DNA of 13,200 nucleotides from Treponema sp. UBA4232 (GTDB lineage Bacteria; Spirochaetota; Spirochaetia; Treponematales; Treponemataceae). Shown here in pieces: positions 1-7,084 of this stretch; the stretch's first letter is position 1, and each line of letters begins with the position of its first letter. The notes under the pieces were generated by a model, which saw nothing but the letters and a program-made list of their open reading frames with translations, searched no databases and had not been told where the DNA came from. The stretch covers positions 3,562 to 16,761 of the forward strand of contig DGXM01000227.1 of the NCBI GenBank assembly GCA_002396325.1. The letters are read 5' to 3'. The position numbers were made by a program, and so were the translations under genes.

Positions 1-212
1 TGACAATACTTTTTGGTCAGTCCCTCTCCTTTTCACAAGAGATGCTGAATTCGGTTGCATGCAAACACGTTCAGCATGACACAGCCTCGTTCAGTATGAT
101 TTCCCCGTCAATCCGAACCTGCTGCTACCGTCATCCCGAACTTGATTCGGGATCTCCTTTTCACGAGAGATGCTGAAATAAATTCAGCATGACAATTCTT
201 TTTAGACAGCCC
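1..212. repeat. Cluster of degenerate palindromic dispersed repeat units
   Basis: Non-coding stretch built from related units. Positions 25-49 and 153-177 match at 24 of 25 bases, and 1-23 and 190-212 match at 19 of 23, so the stretch holds at least two diverged copies of one unit. Each copy contains an ATGCTGAA...TTCAGCAT inverted repeat (42-49 with 70-77, and 170-177 with 183-190). A third palindrome, ATCCCGAA-CTTGA-TTCGGGAT, lies at 133-153, and a short TTGCATGCAA palindrome sits at 55-64 inside the first loop. A further degenerate copy lies at the right end of the window in the opposite orientation. The pattern fits REP/MITE-like intergenic palindromic repeats with no protein of their own. 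It could also act as an mRNA 3' end for the leftward valS transcript, but no convincing T-tract terminator is present. Confidence 0.75.
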
Positions 213-352
213 GGCTTTCAACAAACTGATTTCCGTGCCGGAATCCAGGTTTATTACTTTTTCTGTTTTTTCGAGGAAAAAAGTCAAGCCGCCTTGCAGA
301 AAACCCCTTTGAAAGCCGGAATTCCTGAAAGCAGCTTGATTTTATGAAACGC
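211..352. other. Non-coding region downstream of valS with an 11-bp inverted repeat
   Basis: No gene is visible between the repeat cluster and the valS stop codon. Positions 211-221 and 309-319 are perfect inverted repeats of each other (CCGGCTTTCAA / TTGAAAGCCGG), separated by 87 bases. The intervening DNA is A/T rich, with a TTTTTTC-GAG-GAAAAAA hairpin. On the minus strand, a weak 4-bp stem (285-296) is followed by six T (282-277), which could be a poor Rho-independent terminator for valS. GCCGGAAT occurs twice (237-244 and 315-322). The role is unknown; transcript-end structure or another repeat remnant are both possible. Confidence 0.35.
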
Positions 353-3112
353 TTAGAGACTCTTCACATAGCCTGTAAGCTTTTCGATTCTTCTCTTGCT
401 TTCGGTCATTTTGTCGCGTTCTGCCTGAACCACTTCGGCAGGTGCATGCTGAGCAAAGTTTCCGTTGAGTTTGGCCTCGCTCTTTTTAACGGAGGCTTCC
501 TCTGCGGCGATTTCCTTTTCAAAGCGTGCCTTGAGCTGTTCGGTGTTGATTCCCTCGTCAACCAGAAGGAATGCTTCGAATCCGCTTCCCACGGTTCCGA
601 TTGATTTGGCGGGAGAGGACTCCACAAAGTCAATCTGCTTTACACCGGCAAGGAGCTCAATCATATCGGTCTTTTCCCTTATGACTTCCGCAGACGAGCC
701 TTTTGTGACTTTTACCGCAACATGCAGCTTTGAGGCAGGATCGAGTCCACATTCGACACGGAGACCACGGATGCCGCGGATCAAATCCTTCAACACATCG
801 AATCTTTCATCAACCGGGGCATTTGCACGGTCGGCCTGAACTTCAGGATACGGGGCATCAACCAGAAGGCCTGTGTAGACCGACGAGGAAATGATTTTCT
901 GTGCACCGGCCTTTTTCCGGTTCTCCACGATTTCCTCAAGGGGGAGCTTTCCGTAAATCTCTTCGGTCACGAACGGAATGTAGGGATGCAGCAGACGGAG
1001 ACTTTCTTCCATTACATTCAGCAGGACAGAAGCGGCACGGTCTTTTTCATTGTCGTCGTCACCGCGGAAACTGAGTTTTGTGGCTTCAACGTACCAGTCG
1101 CAGAATTCGTTCCAGAAATATTCATAAAGTGCGGAGGCACCATCGTTGTACCGGTAGCTTTCGAATGCGGCACGGGCCGTTTCCACTGCACGGTTGAGAC
1201 AGCTGTAAATCCACTTGTCAAGTTCTGTCAAATCAGAATCGGCAACGGGCACAAGATTTCTGCCTTCAAGATTTCCAAGGATGTAGCGGCTTGCATTCCA
1301 CACTTTGTTGCAGAAGCGGCTTCCCATCTTGAAGCTGTCTTTGTCAACGAGAACATCCTGTCCCTGTGCGGCCATATAGCCCAGAGTGAACTTCAACGCA
1401 TCGGCACCATACATGTCGATTATTTCAAGCGGATCGATTCCGTTTCCAAGGGATTTTGACATCTTGCGTCCCTGTTTGTCACGCACAAGACCGTGGATGT
1501 AAATGTCGTGGAACGGAGCTTTTCCCGTAAACTCAAGACCTGCCATCACCATGCGGCTCACCCAGAAAAAGATGATGTCGTATGCAGTGACAAGGGCCGT
1601 GGTCGGATAGAATTCGGCAAGATCGGCTGTCTTTTCAGGCCATCCCAAAGTTCCGAAAGGCCAGAGCCATGAACTGAACCAGGTGTCCATCACATCGGGA
1701 TCCTGCTGCAGGTCGGATTCGGGAGCGTTGCATTTGGGACAGCACTTCGGGTCTTCGCGGGAAACAATCATCTCTCCGCACTTCTGACAGTACCACACCG
1801 GAATGCGGTGTCCCCACCAGAGCTGACGGCTGATGCACCAGTCCTTTATGCCTTCCATCCAGTGAGTGAATGTGTTTTCCCATTTGCGGGGATAGAACAC
1901 GATGTCTCCGTTTTTCCATGCGGCAAGGGCTTTTTCGGCCATCGGCTTCATTTTGACGAACCACTGGTCGCTTAAATAAGGCTCAACCACGGTGTTGCAG
2001 CGGTAGCAGTGTCCCACGGAATGTTTGATTTTTTCTTCGCCCTTGTAAAGACCGAGTTCCTTCAAATCCTCGATGACAAGCTTTCTTGCTTCCGGGCATT
2101 TGAGTCCGCGGTATTTTTCAGGGCAGTTGTCGTTCAGCGTTCCGTCGGGATTCAGGATGTTGATTACCTCAAGATTGTGTCTCTTTCCCACTTCCCAGTC
2201 GTTCGGGTCATGCGCCGGAGTGATTTTCACCATACCGGTTCCGAATTCCTTGTCAACGTAGCTGTCGGCAATCAGTTCGATTGTGCGGTCGGTAAGCGGA
2301 AGACGCAGTTTCTTTCCTATTATATTCTTGTATCTTTCGTCCTCGGGATTCACGGCAACCGCAGTATCGCCAAGGAGAGTCTCGGGACGTGTGGTTGCAA
2401 TTTCTATTTTGGTGGAACCGTCCGGAGCAGGTCCGTCGGCATACTCGTACCAGATGTGATACATTGCACCGTCAGTGTCGGTATGATCAACTTCATCGTC
2501 AGCAAGGGCTGTTCCGCATCTTGGGCACCAGTTCACAAGATAATGTCCCTTGTAAATGAGGCCTCTTTCGTAGAGCGTCACGAACACATTGCGCACTGCC
2601 GCCGAAAATCCTTCGTCAAAAGTGAATCTTTCGCGGCTCCAGTCAACTGAATTTCCCAGCTTTCTCTGCTGCTTTACAATGGTGTCGTGATGGTCGTGGG
2701 TGACTGCCCATGTTCTTTCAAGGAATTTCTCGCGTCCGAGCTGCTGCCTTGAAGTGCCTTCCTTTTTGAGAGCGCGTTCAACGACGTTCTGAGTGGCGAT
2801 TCCCGCGTGGTCGGTTCCCGGGAGCCAGAGAGTATTGTCGCCTTTCATGCGGTGGTAACGAACAACGATGTCCTGCAATGTGTTGTTAAGACCGTGCCCC
2901 ATGTGAAGAACTCCGGTGACGTTTGGCGGAGGAATTACGACAGTGTATTTGGAGACGGCAGGATTCTTTGCCTTTTTGTCAAGATAAGTCTGATGAATCG
3001 GGGATGATTCATCGGAAGCGGGCCTGAAGCAGCCCTTTTCCACCCAGTCAGCGTAAATTCTGTCCTCAAAATCCTTGGGGTTGTACGCTTTTTCAAGTTC
3101 AATTGCCTTCAT
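353..3112 (-). CDS. valS: Valyl-tRNA synthetase
   Basis: Attaches valine to tRNA-Val in the cytoplasm, with editing of mischarged threonine. The protein is 919 residues, normal for bacterial ValRS, and complete. The class I HIGH motif reads HMGH at residues 70-73 after PPPNVTGVL. The KMSKS loop is intact at 550-554. The CP1 editing domain spans about 190-390, with TRPETLLGDTAVAV at 241-254 and ITPAHDPND at 297-305. CxxC pairs occur at 196/199, 369/372, 442/445 and 458/461, suggesting zinc knuckles. The last ~55 residues form the charged coiled-coil tRNA-binding arm typical of ValRS. I chose the ATG at 3112 because GGAGA lies 6 bases upstream on the minus strand. An in-frame TTG 21 bases further out would add seven residues, but the Shine-Dalgarno sequence would then lie inside the gene. 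The gene lies 114 bp downstream of tyrS and is probably in the same transcript. Confidence 0.97.
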   Translation of the reverse strand: MKAIELEKAYNPKDFEDRIYADWVEKGCFRPASDESSPIHQTYLDKKAKNPAVSKYTVVIPPPNVTGVLHMGHGLNNTLQDIVVRYHRMKGDNTLWLPGTDHAGIATQNVVERALKKEGTSRQQLGREKFLERTWAVTHDHHDTIVKQQRKLGNSVDWSRERFTFDEGFSAAVRNVFVTLYERGLIYKGHYLVNWCPRCGTALADDEVDHTDTDGAMYHIWYEYADGPAPDGSTKIEIATTRPETLLGDTAVAVNPEDERYKNIIGKKLRLPLTDRTIELIADSYVDKEFGTGMVKITPAHDPNDWEVGKRHNLEVINILNPDGTLNDNCPEKYRGLKCPEARKLVIEDLKELGLYKGEEKIKHSVGHCYRCNTVVEPYLSDQWFVKMKPMAEKALAAWKNGDIVFYPRKWENTFTHWMEGIKDWCISRQLWWGHRIPVWYCQKCGEMIVSREDPKCCPKCNAPESDLQQDPDVMDTWFSSWLWPFGTLGWPEKTADLAEFYPTTALVTAYDIIFFWVSRMVMAGLEFTGKAPFHDIYIHGLVRDKQGRKMSKSLGNGIDPLEIIDMYGADALKFTLGYMAAQGQDVLVDKDSFKMGSRFCNKVWNASRYILGNLEGRNLVPVADSDLTELDKWIYSCLNRAVETARAAFESYRYNDGASALYEYFWNEFCDWYVEATKLSFRGDDDNEKDRAASVLLNVMEESLRLLHPYIPFVTEEIYGKLPLEEIVENRKKAGAQKIISSSVYTGLLVDAPYPEVQADRANAPVDERFDVLKDLIRGIRGLRVECGLDPASKLHVAVKVTKGSSAEVIREKTDMIELLAGVKQIDFVESSPAKSIGTVGSGFEAFLLVDEGINTEQLKARFEKEIAAEEASVKKSEAKLNGNFAQHAPAEVVQAERDKMTESKRRIEKLTGYVKSL

Positions 3113-3226
3113 AAAAAATCTCCATATTAACAAACAGTCTTGGTGAAACTTCGAAAAGACTCAGCTTTTCGAGGTAACTTTGATAATGCGATGCGTAGAC
3201 AAAAGCCTGCAAATCCGCAGCCGAAG
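3113..3226 (-). promoter_or_regulatory. tyrS-valS intergenic leader with a perfect 8-bp hairpin
   Basis: The gap between tyrS and valS is 114 bp. It holds an inverted repeat TCGAAAAG-N6-CTTTTCGA at 3151-3172, extendable to about 11 pairs (3148-3175) with one weak pair. The hairpin is followed on the minus strand by only three T, so it is not a convincing terminator. It lies about 36-60 bases upstream of the valS start and could be an RNA stability, processing or attenuation element. Positions 3154-3172 match 11260-11278, in the gap between the two ABC genes, at 17 of 19 bases. I see no T-box features (no conserved T-box sequence, no specifier stem). Confidence 0.4.
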
Positions 3227-4447
3227 CTAGTTCAAAACCACGCGGACAAACTTCTTTTTGCCGGCACGAAGAACCAGTTCACCGTCTTTGTCCAAATCGT
3301 CCTGTGTGACCGTCTTTTTCACGTCGGAAACGGACTTACCGTTGATGGATGCCCCGCCCTGCTCAATCAGACGGCGCACATCGCTTTTCGTACCTCCGAG
3401 TTTTGCGTTGAAGAAAAGGTCCGTCACGACAATACCGTTTGCAACAAGGTCGCGGGAAATAGTGATTGTGGGCATATTGTTTTTGTCGCCCTGTCCGCTG
3501 AACGCCGCCTTTGCACCGTCAACAGCCTTGTCAGCCTCTTCCTTTCCGTGCAGGTCCTTAACCACTTCGTATGCAAGGGTGCGCTGGGCAATGCGCGTCT
3601 CGGGATGAGCCTCCTGCTGACGGTAAATGTCCTCAATCTGCTCACGGGGGAGGAATGTGAACACCTTGAGGTATTCAAGCACCTTGGAGTCGTCGGAGTT
3701 GAAGAGATACTGGTAAATCTGGTACGGGGAAGTCTTTTCCTTGCTGAGCCAGAGTGCGTTTCCTTCGCTCTTTCCGAACTTCTTCCCTGTCGAGTCCACG
3801 ATGAGAGGCATTGTGAAGCCGTATGCGTCCTTGTCGAGAATTTTTCTTATCAAATCGATTCCTGTCGTAAGGTTTCCCCACTGGTCACTTCCTTCAACCT
3901 GCATGATGCAGTTCTTGTGCTGGAAAAGATAAAGGAAGTCGTACCCCTGAAGAAGCATGTACGAAAATTCCGCATATGTGATTCCAGTGTCAAGGCGGCG
4001 GCGGATAATGTCTTTGTCGAGCATGTAATTCACGTTGATGTACTTTCCGATGTCGCGCAGTGTGCCAAGGAATGAGCGTCCGTTCCACCAGTCGTAATTG
4101 TCAACAAGTTCCGCAGTAGGAACTATGCCCTTTATCTGATTGCGGATTCCTTCAATATTATTGTTCACCGCTTCTTCGGAAATGATTTCGCGTTCGGCAG
4201 TGGGTCTGGGGTCTCCGATGCGTCCTGTGGCTCCTCCGCAAAGCAGAATGGGATGATGCCCCGCATTCGCAAGACGTTTCGCACCGCAAAGAGAAGAATA
4301 ATGTCCAAGATGAAGGCTGTCCGCCGTGGGGTCGGTTCCCCAGTAAAAAGTGAAGGGTTCACCGTCCAAAAGCTCCTGAAGCTTCTTTTCTTCACCCACA
4401 ACATCCTTAATCAATCCACGCCATTTCAAATCTTCATACAAACTCAT
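3227..4447 (-). CDS. tyrS: Tyrosyl-tRNA synthetase
   Basis: Attaches tyrosine to tRNA-Tyr in the cytoplasm. The protein is 406 residues, normal for the bacterial TyrRS family. The catalytic Rossmann domain starts near residue 30, with FYWGTDPTADSLHLGH at 34-49, where HLGH is the HIGH motif. A glycine-rich stretch GGATGRIGDP follows at 71-80, then the tyrosine/tRNA-binding segment SYMLLQGYDF at 162-171 and EGSDQWGN at 185-192. The KMSKS-type loop reads KFGKS at 223-227, the usual form in this enzyme. An S4-type RNA-binding domain fills about 340-406. The ATG at 4447 has AGGAAA about 8 bases upstream. Stop is TAG. It is probably the first gene of a tyrS-valS unit and is transcribed divergently from the DUF4912 gene. 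Confidence 0.97.
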   Translation of the reverse strand: MSLYEDLKWRGLIKDVVGEEKKLQELLDGEPFTFYWGTDPTADSLHLGHYSSLCGAKRLANAGHHPILLCGGATGRIGDPRPTAEREIISEEAVNNNIEGIRNQIKGIVPTAELVDNYDWWNGRSFLGTLRDIGKYINVNYMLDKDIIRRRLDTGITYAEFSYMLLQGYDFLYLFQHKNCIMQVEGSDQWGNLTTGIDLIRKILDKDAYGFTMPLIVDSTGKKFGKSEGNALWLSKEKTSPYQIYQYLFNSDDSKVLEYLKVFTFLPREQIEDIYRQQEAHPETRIAQRTLAYEVVKDLHGKEEADKAVDGAKAAFSGQGDKNNMPTITISRDLVANGIVVTDLFFNAKLGGTKSDVRRLIEQGGASINGKSVSDVKKTVTQDDLDKDGELVLRAGKKKFVRVVLN

Positions 4448-4484
4448 AGCTATTTTTCCTATATTCAGGCTACAAGTCTACCAT

Positions 4485-4514
4485 ATTATGAACATTTATT
4501 CTAGAGGTGGTGAA
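4485..4514 (-). promoter_or_regulatory. Possible sigma-70-type promoter for tyrS-valS
   Basis: On the minus strand, TTCACC (4514-4509, 4 of 6 to consensus) and CATAAT (4490-4485, 5 of 6) are separated by 18 bases. This would give a leader of about 30 bases that includes the tyrS ribosome binding site. Other -10-like sequences (TAGACT, TAGAAT) occur in this A/T-rich stretch, so the choice is uncertain. Confidence 0.35.
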
Positions 4515-4578
4515 AAAAAAATAGCCGGGCCCCATCCTTGAAAAAGACCTTCCGGGACTTAATTTATGCTTTAGGTTA

Positions 4579-4610
4579 TTGACACAACAGCCGATTTTCG
4601 CGATTATAAA
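4579..4610 (+). promoter_or_regulatory. Candidate promoter ending almost at the DUF4912 start codon
   Basis: A perfect -35 hexamer TTGACA lies at 4579-4584 and a TATAAA -10-like hexamer at 4605-4610. The spacer is 20 bases, which is long; reading the -10 as TTATAA at 4604-4609 gives 19. Transcription would begin around 4615-4617, exactly at the chosen ATG (4615). No Shine-Dalgarno sequence precedes that ATG, so this gene may be read from a leaderless transcript. Confidence 0.45.
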
Positions 4611-4614
4611 GCCT

Positions 4615-5283
4615 ATGGAAAAAACAGTGTTGTCCCGTCAGCAGCTTGAGTCCGCCTCGACCGCTGATTTGCTGGCCCTTGCAGATGATTATGGCATTGA
4701 TATACCAGACAATTTAAACCGCCGCATCCTTATTGGAGAGCTTTTGGAAATTGCACAGGAGCAGGATTCCTACAAGCCGGAAAATGACGTTCTCATAAAC
4801 AACGAAGAAGTCGAAATGCCGGAAATGCTTCCACGCTCATACAATGAGACCCAGATCTGCATGCTTCTCAGAACCCCCGCATGGGCTTTCGTTTTCTGGG
4901 ATATACGCGAGGCTGAGCTTGAGACACTCACTGAGGATGACGCATTTAAGAATTTCTTCCTTCACGTCGCGTTTTTCGACACGGCTACAGCAGATATGCC
5001 GTCTGACAGTTTCGACATACAAATCTCGCCATCTGACAGGGAACAGTATGTATTTCTCCCGGCAGGCAAAAAATACGTCATCATCAATCTGAAATGCGCT
5101 ATGGAAGATCAGAATCCCAAGGTGCTCGCATACACGAAACGCATAGAAATCCCGCAGGAAAGCAAAGCTGTCACAGAGATGCAGCCCGGAAAAAAAGTGG
5201 ATATGAATCCTCTGATACGTCTTTCAGGAATGGAAGAATTGGCAAGAGCACACTTTATGGCCCACCGCCAGTCATTTTCGTGA
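4615..5283 (+). CDS. DUF4912 domain protein, first gene of a two-gene unit with a GH57-like protein
   Basis: A 222-residue soluble protein of unknown function. Residues ~8-50 are helical and resemble the short SAP/Rho-N-type helical motif (LESASTADLLALADDYGIDI, then NRRILIGELLE). An acidic linker follows at about 51-72. The DUF4912 domain covers about 75-180, recognised by YNETQICMLLRTPAWAFVFWDI at 76-97 (aromatic core AFVFWDI) and by KKYVIINL at 152-159. There is no signal peptide or membrane segment. I chose the ATG at 4615 over an in-frame TTG at 4579, because that TTG coincides with the -35 element and the extra 12 residues are unlike the family. There is no clear ribosome binding site. 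The stop codon is 12 bp before the next gene, so the two are almost certainly co-expressed. DUF4912 is often found beside GH57 genes; its biochemical role is not established. A link to glucan metabolism is inferred only from context. Confidence 0.85.
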   Translation: MEKTVLSRQQLESASTADLLALADDYGIDIPDNLNRRILIGELLEIAQEQDSYKPENDVLINNEEVEMPEMLPRSYNETQICMLLRTPAWAFVFWDIREAELETLTEDDAFKNFFLHVAFFDTATADMPSDSFDIQISPSDREQYVFLPAGKKYVIINLKCAMEDQNPKVLAYTKRIEIPQESKAVTEMQPGKKVDMNPLIRLSGMEELARAHFMAHRQSFS

Positions 5284-5295
5284 TGGAGTATATAA

Positions 5296-6888
5296 ATGGC
5301 AGATAAAAAACTGATTCTTGTGATTACGGCAAAACAGCCATACATCCTGAATATCAATAAATCCGAAGATTTCACAGCTCAGAACGATATACTTTTCACC
5401 GCGATTACCGAAACATATCTTCCCCTGCTGGAAATGCTGGGCCGTCTTGAAAATGAGAACATACCCTGCAAGATAGGACTTTCGCTCAGTCCGCTGATCT
5501 GCGACCTTCTTGACAACATGACCATCCGCAAGCAGTATACAACATACCTGCAGAAAAGGATTGACCTTGGTAAAAAGGAACTTGAGCGCGCAAAAGACAA
5601 TCCGAATCAAAAGGAAACGGCACAGTCTCTCTTAAATTCGCTTGAACACAAAAAAAAGCTTTTCAACGAGACATACGAAGGAAAACTTGTCCGCGCATTC
5701 CGCCATTTCGCAGAAAACGAGATGATTGAGTTCATCCCAACTGCGGCAACAGGTGCATATCTTCCGCACTACGCCGACCTTACCGAAGCCGTAAACGCAC
5801 AGATTGAAATAGGAAGACACGCAAACAGAGTCTCTTTCGGAGATTCCGGAGAAGGGTTCTATCTTCCCTACATGGGATGGTCGCCATCTTTCGACAGGAT
5901 ACTCCGCTCATACGGCATAAATTATACGATTCTTGACGCCAAGGCTCTGCTTTTCGCCGACTCACAGCCGGAAAAAGGCATTTTCGCACCGGTACGCACC
6001 CAGAATTCCCTGGTAATCTTCGGAAGCGACCACGACACACCGCTTGACATCGCAGGTGAAGAGGGATACATGCACAAAAGTGCCTACAGATGCGAGCAGA
6101 GGGACGTGGGATTCGAACTTTCCGCCGCAGAACTCTCTGATTTTCTGGGATCCTGCCCCGTAAGAGTTCAGACAGGATACCGCTACTGGGCAATCGGAGA
6201 CGACGGAGAGGGAAAAGAGCCCTATGATGCTGAAAAAGCAATGAGGCAGGCAAAGGAAGATGCCGAAAACTTCTGCGCAAAAAAAGAGGAAAAACTAAAC
6301 GAAGCCTTGAAATACATGGACGGAGAAGCCCCGCTTTTACTCTGCAACATTCCGGCGGAACTCCTCGGGCAGACATGGCATGAAGGAATCATCTGGCTTG
6401 AACAGGTGATCCGTAAAATTGCCGCCGACGGAAAAATGGAGCTTTCCCACTGCCGCGACAATCTCAAAAATCAGTTCTCTCTGCAAAAAATCACCCCGTA
6501 TCCCTGCTCAAACTGCGGAAACGGATATGGCGAGCCTCTTCTTGACGGCAGCAACAACTGGATGATGCGTTATGTAAGAAAGGCAACCGAAAGGATGATA
6601 GACCTTGCAGAGCGTTTTCCCTCCGAGACCGGACTCAAAGGCAGACTTCTTAACATCGGTGCGAAGGAAGTTCTTCTTGCCCAGACAGGCGGATGGCCGG
6701 AAATGATTCAGGAAGGAACCATGCCTGATTTCGCCGCACAGGAATTCAAAAACAATATAATGTCTTTCTCAACGGTATTCGATGCCCTTGCAAGCAACAC
6801 CGTGAGCACGGAATGGCTTACCGGACTTGAGAAAAAACATCCTCTCTTTTCTTGGATCAACTACAAGGTATTCAGCCGCAAAAAATAA
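5296..6888 (+). CDS. GH57/DUF1957-type protein lacking the catalytic residues (probable pseudoenzyme)
   Basis: A 530-residue soluble protein with the architecture of GH57 alpha-glucan branching enzymes: an N-terminal barrel, then a DUF1957-type C-terminal helical region. Family landmarks align through the length but are altered at the active site. Motif 1 reads AKQPYIL (12-18) where HxHQP is usual. Motif 2 reads AATGAYLP (150-157) where TH is usual. Motif 3 reads YLPYMGWSP (189-197) where WLPEC is usual, so the Glu nucleophile is Tyr192. Motif 4 reads NIPAELLGQTWHEG (351-364) where FDTELFGHWWFEG is usual, so the acid/base Asp is Pro353. The segment CSNCGNGYGEPLLDGSNNW (404-422) matches the usual SSWG...WLNGSNDW region with the Trp lost. 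The C-terminal part (LLAQTGGWPEMIQEGTM, 460-476) is well kept. GGAG lies 7 bases before the ATG. The frame is open and unbroken, so this is a maintained gene. I infer a non-catalytic or re-purposed glycan-related role with the DUF4912 partner. Confidence 0.88.
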   Translation: MADKKLILVITAKQPYILNINKSEDFTAQNDILFTAITETYLPLLEMLGRLENENIPCKIGLSLSPLICDLLDNMTIRKQYTTYLQKRIDLGKKELERAKDNPNQKETAQSLLNSLEHKKKLFNETYEGKLVRAFRHFAENEMIEFIPTAATGAYLPHYADLTEAVNAQIEIGRHANRVSFGDSGEGFYLPYMGWSPSFDRILRSYGINYTILDAKALLFADSQPEKGIFAPVRTQNSLVIFGSDHDTPLDIAGEEGYMHKSAYRCEQRDVGFELSAAELSDFLGSCPVRVQTGYRYWAIGDDGEGKEPYDAEKAMRQAKEDAENFCAKKEEKLNEALKYMDGEAPLLLCNIPAELLGQTWHEGIIWLEQVIRKIAADGKMELSHCRDNLKNQFSLQKITPYPCSNCGNGYGEPLLDGSNNWMMRYVRKATERMIDLAERFPSETGLKGRLLNIGAKEVLLAQTGGWPEMIQEGTMPDFAAQEFKNNIMSFSTVFDALASNTVSTEWLTGLEKKHPLFSWINYKVFSRKK

Positions 6889-7084
6889 TCCCGGATTCCG
6901 CTTTCAGGGCAAAAAAAATGCTCTGCCAGTGGGATTAGTGGGAAAAGCTGACAGAGCTGAGTGGGAATCGTTCAATATAAATAGTGATTTATACTGAATC
7001 TGATTGTGAGTATACACTATATGTGGTGTTGTGTCAAATTCTTTTTAAAAAAATTTCGTGAATTATGCAGAATTTCGCTGTTTT
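6889..7084. other. Convergent intergenic region with GTGGGA repeats
   Basis: The gap lies between the ends of the GH57-like gene and the 253-residue protein gene. It contains a minus-strand terminator (6911-6957), three copies of GTGGGA (6929-6934, 6938-6943, 6961-6966), and an A/T-rich tract with small palindromes (ATAAAT-AGTG-ATTTAT and GTATAC) at about 6977-7022. No convincing plus-strand terminator for the GH57 gene is visible, and I see no small gene with a ribosome binding site. Confidence 0.5.
6911..6957 (-). terminator. Rho-independent terminator for the 7085-7846 gene
   Basis: On the minus strand, GCTCTGTCAG (6957-6948) pairs with CTGGCAGAGC (6929-6920), nine pairs with one mismatch and an 18-base loop. 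An A and then eight T (6918-6911) follow. The stem-then-T-tract order fits only the minus strand. It lies about 130 bases after the stop codon of the 253-residue protein. The long loop makes it somewhat atypical. Confidence 0.6.

Noticed and set aside
1..212. CRISPR array
   Set aside because: The repeats are degenerate palindromic units of unequal spacing, without uniform repeats and unique spacers, and no cas gene is near.
2009..2650. Open frame of 213 codons on the plus strand opposite valS
   Set aside because: Antisense shadow of valS, with no family resemblance and no start signals.
3148..3175. Hairpin between tyrS and valS as a Rho-independent terminator
   Set aside because: Only three T follow the stem on the transcribed strand and the stem is A/T-rich, so it is listed as a possible RNA element instead.
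3113..3226. T-box riboswitch before valS or tyrS
   Set aside because: No T-box consensus, no specifier stem-loop and no terminator/antiterminator pair; the leaders are too short.
3140..4075. Long open frame (311 codons) on the plus strand opposite tyrS
   Set aside because: It is antisense to an unmistakable tyrS, has no ribosome binding site and its translation has no recognisable domain. It is a shadow of tyrS codon use.
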